NCBI GenBank assembly: GCA_032622095.1
Contig: CP136067.1
Location: forward strand, 125,523,030-125,587,029
Reading direction: 5' to 3'
Length of the DNA stretch: 64,000 bases
Origin: Siphonodentalium dalli
Taxonomy: Eukaryota > Mollusca > Scaphopoda > Gadilida > Siphonodentaliidae
The notes under the pieces were generated by a model. That model did not search any database, was not told the origin of the DNA, and worked only from the letters and a program-made list of their open reading frames with translations. The position numbers were made by a program, and so were the translations under genes. Below are positions 23,201-35,200 of the stretch, one piece after another; position 1 is the stretch's first letter, and each line of letters starts with the position of its first letter.

Positions 23201-26200
23201 GGGGTGGCCTGTGGAACATAACCCTTCCATGACTGGAGCTTCCAGAAATTTTGCGAAAAAGCTGTCCCAATTAATTATCATATATATATATATATATGCT
23301 AGACTCCCATATGAAGCCTCGCATATATAAGAGAATACATTGGCCTAACAATATTCACCTTCACCTAACAGTTAATTTTCTTATATATGTATTATGTGAG
23401 ACTCCCTATGGGAGACTCGCATATATAAGAGAATGCCCTGGCACATAATATTTAATGCTTAACCAGCGCAGCTCCCTAATAAAAGGGTTAAACATGTATG
23501 GATTTCATATCAATAAAACTAACTGCTTGTGGGTGAATTAGCTTAGCTCCTATATGTTGTGAATTGTCACAATCCAGGAAAATTCTGAGCGATCCAGCTG
23601 AGCGATCATGTAAGTATATCTATCAGAAGAATACAATATTGCTGCATGTTGGCTGTTGGCGCGATTTAATTGGTTTTGATTGTTTTTTTTTTTATTATTT
23701 TCATAAATATAATGCATTAGTTGCAATGAATGTAACACAATAAAACAAAATGGTAATGCTTGCATGCAATGCAAATTGGTAAAATATTGTTTTCCGATAG
23801 TCAAATGTAGTTACAATAGCTACATATAGCTATTGTAGCTACATTTGGGAATTGCCAGACCTGTTAATAGTAGACTCATTTTGTCTATTACATAACTGAT
23901 GTGCGCTTCTGATGACCATCGCAGTCCACTTTTATTTTCTGGCATACCCAACTTTGTAATTGTGACATATTTCGGCCTGGTCGTAGTAATTCTTTCTCTG
24001 AAACATTTCACTGTGCGCTCTCAAAATGCTTAGCGGCATTCGCAGATCAGAATTACTGTACTTATACTATTATTTAAACAATAAACTATTTATTTGTACC
24101 TGTTGTTTGACTACTATATCACCTTAATTGTTATCACCCCTATGTTAATGGCATACTCCCGTATGCGTTTATTTACGGGAAATCTTATGTACACTATAAA
24201 TTGATATATTTTAAAGGTACAGATAAGAAATTCTAATTATAATCTGCACTACTAAACGTAACATCATTGGCTGATGCTAAATGAAGAGCGTTGACTTAAT
24301 CATTTCCTGGATCTTGCCTCACCCGTTTTGTATCATGGTGGACGGGGAAACTGGTACCTGTACAAATTGGGCAACATAACCATAACATATCCCCATAGCT
24401 TGAATATGTATTACAGCTATGTTCCTTTTCCGTCATGATATGCATACACCTATTTTATACACATATCATGTGAAAAATTACATGTATAACGGCAGAATGA
24501 TCGGCCATTTTACTATTCTGTATCCTTTGTTGACTTACAGATAGCCGATGGTTCACTCTCCTGATATTCCGGGGTGTCGGTCTGGTGCTATTCACACAGT
24601 TTGATGTTATTATGTCTGACATCCACTGTGCCATACTGGCATAAACAATAAAACAATTATAGTCAATTACAAAAACAATTACCCCATCTCTGCTACGGTC
24701 GTAGCCATAGTAAGAATCATGACATCATCTCGAGTGGATTATGATGTGTGCACATCGTTATCTGTTTCAGTTTCACCCTTGGAACATGTTGGTATGCAAT
24801 AGCGTTTGGGTTGCCCGAGCTGGCTGGGAACATATACGTCAATCTGATCTTGAGTGGCGCGGCGTCCTTACCAGCTTCACCCATCTCAAGTATCCTGATG
24901 CAAAGGTAGAATACAGAATACACATGTAGTGTTTCTGAATAGCTTATTTACCACTCATGGGATTGGTGATGTACTCAATCCCATGACCCTACCGGTAATC
25001 ACTAATAACATGATCCTATGATAGAATACGATACGATTTATTTGCATAAATACCAAACGAAGGCAGAATTCTAAAAACAATTCATAATAAAACAATAATT
25101 AACAAACAATTACATGTGAATATGGCATGTCTAGGAAATTTGGAAAAGTTCATTTCTAAGATCACAATAGTGTGGACGTTCCATAATGAAATGATACTCA
25201 TTTTTTATATCAGAACCGGTCCAGCATTTAAGGCACAGTCTCTTCCCCTCCTTAAGTATAGGCTGATGATGTCTACCTTTTTCAATAGCGAGATTGATAT
25301 TAGAAAGTTAAAGACATATTAAGGACTGGTTCGGGTCCGTGAAATTGATAAGTTAATACGTATTCGATTTCGCAACTTGGGTACTGTAGCATTCTACTAA
25401 CGTGGCCAGAACAAAATACAAGAAATCGACCATACCACTCCATAGAAAACATCGTCTGAACTACGATCAATTGTAAACATTTACATCTCGATTCGGGACG
25501 CAACTTTTGGCGATAAACTAACGAAATTGATTTCGCCATCGAAAGTCATTGCATTTAATTAATATATAAAAATGACAGTGTGTTGTCAATTAGGATTCGT
25601 AAAAAATAACTATTTTGAGCAACATTATTCTCAATTTATATTTGATCACCCTACCTGAGTGTTTCACATCACTTTAAAACTTAATTTGTCAACCATCCGT
25701 GGACCCGGCGGCAACTTAGTACATTAGTATTTTTACCTGGAGAAGGGATATGAAACCTGAGAAAATAGTGAAATTGTATAAAAAGCTATTGAAATTTATG
25801 ATATGTCACAGAATATCGCATATGTCACATAATATCACATAATTATGAAAGGATAACTAATTCTTTGTGTATTAACGTGTCAACTTGCATCTATATTTTC
25901 CCACGGTGTTACTGTATAGTGATGATGGTTATTTCCGTCGACATGTAATCGCTATAAATAGACAGAGCAACCTTAATGTGTGGAGGTCACGAGCATTGTT
26001 TTCACTACTTTTCGTATATCACTTTGCCGTTCGAAACGTATATAGGCAAACGTCTATATGTACAACGTCCCTGTATACCTACAACGTCGACTAACAACTT
26101 TGTTTTCACAATGGTCTCCCATAGGGAGCATATTCAGATAGTAGCATATACTATAGAATGAATTGGCTTAACCATATATACATTGACCTTGCAAGCCAAC

Positions 26201-29200
26201 ACATGATCTTATATTAATAATAATTAATTATATTAATAATAACAATTGATTTCAAAGAAACAACAACTATATAATAACTAATTTCAAGGACATAAAAAGC
26301 ATAATGATATAATAATTATGAACCATATAACGAGAGCATAACCATGTGAACATCTGCAGCGGTCTGTCGACACGACGACCTACGTTGTGGAATTCGAGAG
26401 CATGTTGGTATTTTCTACCAGGTTAAAAATTGCAGTGATTTTGGAACAGATTAAGGAAAAGCATTACTGGTTATAAAACATTTCCGAGCTGCCATGAAGA
26501 GATTAGTATTTATTTAAAAGGACCAGTCGTCATATCCCCATAGTAATAATTCACTAGTTATTGTTACATGTTGGGCTTCATCTATTTGAGATTTTGTCGC
26601 CAATTTTTCTGCATTGTGGGCTTCATCCATTTGAGATTTGGCCGCCTATTGGTCTGCATTTTTGGTTTCATCCATTTGAGATTGGGTCGCCGATTCATCT
26701 GCAGTTTGGGCTTCATTTGTTTCAGATTTGGTCGCCGATTTGTCGTTTGTCTATTTAGTGTAGCTGGGCTGTGTGCGACAACAATAGTCGTGCTCAAGTT
26801 AGTGGAAATAGGTTAGTAGGTTAATACAATAATAAAATGATTAGTTGTTACATGTAACCGCAGACTTCACGGGGGGGGGGGAACTGCGACGTGAGGATCG
26901 GTGGCATTCCGATAAAGAGACGGTGGAAATCCGATAAACGAGACGGTTCGCTAACGAGATTTTCTTCGTGTTTGGGCATTCAAACGGAATTGCCGTGACA
27001 AATCAGGTTTCATATCATCATATAGTTATCTTAGTTACTAATATCCATCAAAATCTAGACGATACAGTGAGTTAAACCAATAGAATCGCCATTTAAAAGT
27101 CACGCGACGGTTCGTTTTCCGATAAAAACGAACCATCGCGTGTCTTTTATCGGAAAACGAACCGTCGCGTGACTTTTAAATGGCTATTCTCTTGGTTTTA
27201 GTCACTGTAGCGTCTAGATTTTGATGGATATTATTAACTTAAATAAAGATATGATGATATGAAACCTGATTTGTCACGGCAATTCCGTTTGAATGCCCAA
27301 ACACGAAGAAAATCTCGTTTGTCGCCGAAAGCGAACCGTCTCGTTTATCGGATTTCCACCGTCTCTTTATCGGAATTCCACCGTCTCTTTATCGGAATGC
27401 CACCGATCCTCACGTCGCAGTTCTCCCCCCGTGAACTTGTTAGATATTCGAAACGATTTGACAGAACATCAACCCTTTCTTGACTATAAGGGTGTGTTTA
27501 CATTGGTGTAGATCTGTGTACAGTTCTACACGCATACTAGTGTACTCAGGTTGATATATAAATGCACACAGAAAGAAAACGGTATTCATTCGTGTGAGCA
27601 AAAATCGTGTCGGTTATAAGTCACGTCCAACACCGAGGCATTGTGACAGGCAAATCGGATTTGATTAATCGTTTGAACAACGATGCTGATATGACACAAG
27701 GGACATGGCACCCCCAACTTTGGTAATTTTTTCATCAGTTGGAAAATTCATACCTGATAAAACATTGTTGGAAATTTCACACCAATACAATGTTGAAATT
27801 GTCCTTGGAGTTTAAATATCGTGTGATTGGTCTGGTTCAAGGATAGGGGTGCAGTTGAAATTATAATGTGGCATTATGGACACTATACGAACGTCCCTGT
27901 TCGGCATAGACTATTTAGTTTTGGCCTGCTAATAGTGCATGATTTATTTTTTCAATTGCCTGTGTAGTGATGAGCGCGCGTTCACTACCAGTAATAATGT
28001 GTGATCACAGGAATCCGCGGTACAAGACTTCACCCTTGTTTGTATTACGTACGTTGTGGGGACATTTCTTTAGAAATTCAAACAATACCGTAGTTGTGAG
28101 GACTCCCGTTATTTAGTAAATATATCCAAACTCGGAGGGTACCTTTAACTAAATAACGGGAATGTTTGTGACACATGCGTAGTATCATTTCCGCCTAGTG
28201 CGGACGAAAAAATGACAACAATTTCAAAAAATAGAAATTTTCGTCGCCTTAAGGGAAATAATTGTTAACATTGTGAGGACATTGTTTTACTATATGAATG
28301 TCTTCACAGAGTTGGGTTTTCACACTCACACAGTTGTGTATACAGATCTACAACAATGTAAACTCAGCCCAAATACTCATCGACTAGTAGTACACATAGC
28401 AAATGTTCAGATAATAAGTTCAAAAGGCCAAGGCACGAAGTTACTTACACAGACAATAAAGGCTCGCTTACTTTTCGAATTCCCAGATAACATTATACAC
28501 AGCATATTCCATATTATATACAATTTCGAAGAGGAACTAAACATATATAACTATATTCCACCATAATAAGGAAGAGCTGTGGCCTAGATGTGACCACCAA
28601 TTGATAGACATTCGCAGATTCATTCCAAGACTTCCCCCGTTGTCAACCCAGAATGCATCATAATTCAAACTAAGAGATAGAGTTGTTCCCCTTCAATTGA
28701 GAATAATATATTTTACAGTACAGTCGGGATCAAAGTTAAGCATAGAACACAACTCGGTACCTCGTCAAAAACAACATGTTCCAAGTTTATTCAACCGGAT
28801 TAGTTGATAATACAATGTTTTTGGAGCTTCCTCTTTCAAATGGTATATACTGTGGAATACGTTGTATGTAATGTGATGTGGTGATTCGAAAATTAAGTGG
28901 GCCTTTAACCAAATTATGTCGGCAACTGAAACTATAAAATAATTTCAACATTGTGTTAACTCTATTAACACTATTTTAACTTGTGATAAACGTTGTGTAT
29001 TATATGCATGCATTGGCCTGTCTGGCCACTCGGGAGGTTTAGCTTGATAAAATAGCTAACTTCACCTGTCAAGCATAACTTATTTAGATCCTATTGTTAT
29101 AATAGTTCCCCGATGTTTGGTAAAGCACATCAATTTCAAAGGCTTGTAAAGAGTGTGCGATAAGCAAAACACTGAACACCGGTGCGATTTTTTGGGAGAT

Positions 29201-32200
29201 TCACGGTGACACACCGAAAGCTGGAGTGGCGAGGATAAGGGAGCGCTACAGTGTATTCAACATGCAAGCCTACAAATAGCGTGTCTGTCTGTCTGTCATT
29301 TGCAGAATGAGGTCCCCAGAGGGTGAATTTAGTGACGCTACCCCGCATAGCGGGCTAGCATCACTAACTTCACCCTCTGTGGACCTCATTCTGCTTAGGC
29401 CATCAACTGCTATGGCAGACCTAAGATCAAGTTGAAGTTCCCCAGTTGAAGTTGGTGATGTTCACCCATTGGGCGCCTCGACTATGGATTTTATCTTCTG
29501 CAAATTAGGGGATATAGAAACTTCCCAGATGGGAAAATGTACCTGAAAACATTGTTAATTTGATACCATATATACTTCCCAGAAGATGAGGCCTAAGCAG
29601 AATGAGGTCAACAGAGGGTGAATTTAGTGACGCTAGCCCGCTATGCGGGATAGCGTCACTAAATTCACCCTCTTGGGACCTCATTCTGCAAATGACAGAC
29701 ACACCATTTTCAGGCTATTCAACGTGTTGGCAGAAATGTAGCAGTTTTATTCAAACTTCACTATATACGACCACACGTTGCAAATGTCCACAATTTCCAC
29801 AGATTGTAATTTTCGCGGTCAATTAAAGTGTGAACAAATCAAGACAAGATAAATAACAACATTTAGCTATCACTGTTACACAAATATATCGAAATTGCGT
29901 AAACTGCTCTATTTGCGACGATTCTCAGTGATTCGCATGATTCTATAACAATAAATATACAAGAGTTCAGTGATTCGCATGATTCTATAACAATAAATAT
30001 TCAAGAGTTCAGTGATTCGCATGATTCTATAACAATAAATATACAAGAGTTCAGTGATTCGCATGATTCTATAACACTAAATACAAGAGTTCAGTGATTT
30101 ACATGATTCTATAACAATAAATATTCAAGAGTTCAGTGATTCGCATGATTCTATAACAATAACTATTCAAGAGTTCAGTGATTCGCACGATTCTATAACA
30201 ATAAATATACAAGAGTTCAGTGATTCGCATGATTCTATAACAATAAATATACAAGAGTTCAGTGATTCACATGATTCTATAACAATAAATATACAAGAGT
30301 TCAGTGATTCGCATGATTCTATAACAATAAATATACAAGAGTTCAGTGATTCGCATGATTCTATAACAATAAATATACAAGAGTTCAGTGATTCGCATGA
30401 TTCTATAACAATAAATATACAAGAGTTCAGTGATTCGAATGATTCTATAACAATACATATAGAAGAGTTCAGTGATTCGCATGATTCTATAACAATAAAT
30501 ATACAAGAGTTCAGTGATTCGCATGATTCTATAACAATAAATATACAAGATTTCAGTGATTCGCGTGATTCTATAACAATAAATATACAAGAGTTCAGTG
30601 ATTCGCATGATTCTATAACAATAAATATTCAAGAGTTCAGTGATTCGCATGATTCTATAACAATAAATACACAAGAGTTCAGTGAATTCATATTAATCCA
30701 CTCCATACAACTTCACCGTGGATCAGCGGATAAATCACCGTGAATACTGGTGATCCACAGTGGGCTTAGTGGGGTTCCTTTGCTGGTGTTGAGTGTTTTG
30801 CTTTTCGCACACCCTGTATGTACTGTATACCAGCGTAAGGGCTGTGTGTCGGTTGATTACAAACCTGATTCAAACTGTGATGACATGGATATTTATTGGT
30901 TTGTTCATATAATATAACATTTATTGGTTTGTTCCGATATTGACATGGATATAGGTCATATCATATAACATTTATCAGGTCTGGCAATTCCCAAATATAG
31001 CTACAATAGCTATATGTAGCTATTGTAGCTACATTTGACTATCGGAAAACAATATTGTACAAAGTTGCTTTGCATGCTAGCATTACTGCAAGCTGTTGCA
31101 ACTAAGGGTGAGGGCTATTATGTTGTTACAACTTATGAAACCACTGCCGATGACATTTCGGTTGCACCAGCTTGCGGAATATCCGAGAAGCATAGCTAAG
31201 CGCATGCAGCTGTTTAGAAAATTGTAATGCTATGTGATATGGGCCACGGATCCATTCATATGTGATATATATTTTTTCTATTTGCGTACAGTTGTCAGGA
31301 AAAAGTAACAATGTTAGAACAGTTTGTTGATTATAAATGTAAATGGCAAACAATATGAATTTACTAAGAGTATAACCAACCATGTTCGTGTATATTTAGA
31401 TGATTGTTTGTTGGATTGTGTTATCTCTCTTCAACAAGATCCATCCATCATCAAGAGCCATATGTAGCTACATATCGCTATTGCAGCTTTATTTGCCGGA
31501 CCTGTTTATTGGTTTGTTCCGCTATTGACATGATGGTTTCTCGTTTATATAATAAAACAGTCGTTGGTTTGTTCCGATGTTGACATGGTGATTTCTCGTT
31601 TAAAGATGGAATATTTTCCTAAATACTTTTATGTTATAGTTTCCGGGTTATACACTATTAAGACACAGCTGTCCGGAAACGCTTCTATCAATTTATATGG
31701 ATTTTGTATCGACATTTTCTTACATGTATTCTTATACGTTAATTAATTGGGACATAATTGGTTACCATTTTACAACAGACGATCATAATACGTTCAAGCG
31801 ATGTCAGATAGAGATAGAGTTATCCCGCTTGCTACGTTCCGACCATTTCCCGGAGCCGCAAAATGTCCCAAACTCATCGTATGTATTATACCAGAAAATT
31901 CGAAACAAAATCAATATTAACTGATAGATGCGTTTCCGGACATGGTCTTCTATTTAAAGTTATTATACGTTGCCCGTTATATGTGTTTTACGAAGAGATA
32001 CGTAGACTTTACACAACTTTGAACACACACGTAAATGTAGTATGACTTATCAACACTTGGAAGTTGATATTCAACTCGGACTGCGAGTTTCAACTTCTTC
32101 GGGCTGATAAATCAGAATGTCAACAACAAAACAGTCCAATAATTGTATAATGTTCTATTTCCATTGAATACAGATTCCGTCGTTGCGGACATAACTATTG

Positions 32201-35200
32201 TGACGTGTGTTATTCTTGGTAAAGGTATGCTCGAGCTCGTCTGGAATGCAGCGATCGTCCTCGTGTCAGAATCATTTCCGACCGTCATAAGGTAACAGCG
32301 GACACCGTTCTATTAGGGCGCGTACACATGAAGCTGCAAGAAAATATCTGCAAGAAAATATCAGGTAAAATTGCACACTGATATTTTCTTGCTGCAAAGA
32401 TTACGCCCGTGAGAACGCGTCGGTTTAGACGGCGTTGGTTGAGCTCAATCAGAACAGTATTAGTCATGCTGGTTCAAGTGAATTGCGTCCGGTAAATAAC
32501 CTATAGTCCATTTTGGCAATTCATAGCTTTTTTGAAATTTCCAACTGTTGACATGTATTACCGAAGTCGGGTGGGATTAGCAACGTTGCTGATCTCATGC
32601 ATAAAGACCGTCTGCATAATGAGAAAGTGGTCACGTTATTTGGAAATTTGGAAATGTTATAATCTCATAGTGCATGTATATGTGGGGTGACAAATGTTAT
32701 TATGGTTTTGTGGCAAATCGGATGACCCCACCCCCATTGAGACCCCATATGAGTTTTCAGGAGATTGTTGCTTGGTGCATGGGGCTGTGGTGTACATTAC
32801 GTTACCGAACTTATATGGGTGCATGTGGGGACATGAGACCCCCGCCAAATTGGAAACAATATTAGTTGAAATTTCACACCAACAATGGTTTGAAATTGTT
32901 CTTGTAGACTGATTTTTCAACCATTTATGTATGTGGAATTCGTGGTTTTAGACCAACATTTGCATTTTTCCTACTTTGGTCAAATTATTGGTTTGGAATT
33001 TCTTCTAGACCCCTCCCTCCCCGGTGTCCAGTCAAAATTCAAGGTATGTGAGGTACCATATGGGAAATTCAAAGACGATGGGAGGTGTGCAAATTCAATT
33101 ATGTGATCTTGGGTCTTTGGCCCGATTCAAGAGGGGGTGCAGTTGGAAATCCATGGACATCCTCCGTCAGCGGAAACCATCAAAATATATATATGTCCCC
33201 ACTCATAGCCATATAATAGCTCAGCGATTATGTCAAACAATCCAAAATGGAATTACGATGTCAATTGTTGAAACAGGCGATAATATTGATGGATCATAAC
33301 TCGAGTGCGTGCATGAACGGTCACCAGCCTGTCCCTTATTGAGATTAGTTAACGGATACCGATGGCCACCAATCAGGTGAACACATATCACCAACTGGCG
33401 ATAAAATATCAGCGCGCTGCCTTCGTCGGATATTTTCCGGTATTATTTATTTGATTGATCAAGTAAGTCACATGGGGCATACCTGATATTTTATTGCCCA
33501 CCATGTGTACGCGCCCTTAATGAACTACTACTTATAACAACAATATCGAATAGGGTATATACTACGTCACTGGCATTTGTGTTCCTTCTATCATTTGTCG
33601 TTTTTCCATATCTCAGTGGGCTTCTAAAAGGTCGTACCTGCCATTTTAGGCGCGAAATTTTTATTGCATTTTCGGAATCTACGGGCTTAAAGTGATGTGA
33701 AACACTGCGGGTGATAAAATATAAATGGATAATAACCTTGCTCAAAGTAATTATTTTTAACAAATATTGACAACTCACACCCTCATTCTTATATATTAAT
33801 TAAATGCAATGACTGTCGATGGCGAAATCGTTTTGGTTAGTTTATCGCCGATAGAAGCGTCCCGATTCGAGTAGTACATAGCGTAGTTCAGACAATGTTT
33901 TCTATGGAGTGGTACGGTCTATTTGCTTGAGATTTTCGGTGATGTTAGTAGAATGCTACAGTCATAGCACAGCACCTGAATACTAACTTATCGGTTTCAC
34001 GCACCCGACCAAGTCCATGATATACCTCTAATTACATAAGTTCTTGAGATAATGTGTCAATATTTCAAGCATAAATGCAATTTTTCGATGTTTTTCAGGG
34101 AAATTCGTGTTTTAAAATGTCGTGTTTGGGTTTCCCGCCAAAAATATTCGTTAATTCTGAAATCTCGTATATTTTATTTTCGAAACCGTTCCTGATAGGA
34201 TAATTCTGATTGGATTGTTTTGAAGAATAATGACCTGAGGGCGTATCCTCCTTCCAGCAAACATGTATGCGCCGTAACGGTTCCTGGTAGGTACCGGTTT
34301 CTGCCGGTTGGTGCCGACCAGATATACCGATGCCGGACCGGCGACAAACCGGTACCCATTGACCAATACTTTTCCTACTTCGGATACCCGGCACCAGATC
34401 GATACTAATTTGATACTGAGAAACATAAAGTATAATATTTTATTGCAAATTGAGTTATGAAAAATAACCAATTTCATTCATGTCACCTTCAAGTACCGGT
34501 ATCTGATCAACACTGTGTAAAAAAAATCAGATGTCCAAGCATCTGAATAACGGTACCGTACAGATGCCGGAAATTCGTCACTCAGCCGACACTTCCAAGA
34601 GTTTACATATGAGTTGTGAACTTTATCCAAGTTATTGTAATAATCTCTCAATAGTACATTTTTTTTAACCATGTTATTCGTTCCAATTAACTGATGCAAA
34701 TTATCAAAACCGACCTTCGATAATTTCATCTCAAAGTTGATAATTAATGAATGATCATTGCTGTCTCAATTTTTCTTTAAAGGGACTAAAGGCCTTTGAA
34801 GTGGGTGCATGCAAAATATCATACAAGTCTGTAAAACAACTATCATCAACATGATACATAATCATCTCCATGATATTGGAAATCTGATGATGTGGTTTAA
34901 AAATGTCAAAAGTGGCGGCGTTCGAGTCAGGGGTGCACGGAAGGGGAAATTGGGCACCAAAATTGATCACAATATTTTTAGCGCCGATTTCCACCAAATT
35001 GATAAATCTTCTCCATGATACAAGAGGTATAATCGTGTGATTTAGAGACGCCATATCGGTGCCGTTTTTTATGACATTTGGTTTGTGGGGCAGTAAATTT
35101 GATAAGACTTTGTTTAGTCGCCGATTACCACCAAACTTATACATAATCATCAGGAGTCTAGCGGTGTGGTGCTTAAAGCTATACAAAATATGGCGTGATT

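Noticed and set aside
24545-24640. Possible extra transporter exon reading SRWFTLLIFRGVGLVLF
   Set aside because: Exon 4 joins exon 5 directly in phase with the correct family sequence through TM7. This segment would add unneeded residues, lacks a convincing acceptor, and has no counterpart in gene 2.
26582-26797. Open frames on both strands over the 45-bp repeats
   Set aside because: Explained by a short tandem repeat whose period is a multiple of three. No start or splice support.
30267-30674. Minus-strand 135-codon frame of repeating YCYRIMRITELLYI
   Set aside because: It is the by-product of a 42-bp tandem repeat whose period is divisible by three. There is no start context or flanking gene structure.
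29925-30690. CRISPR-like array
   Set aside because: The units abut with no unique spacers, and the genome is eukaryotic. It is a minisatellite.
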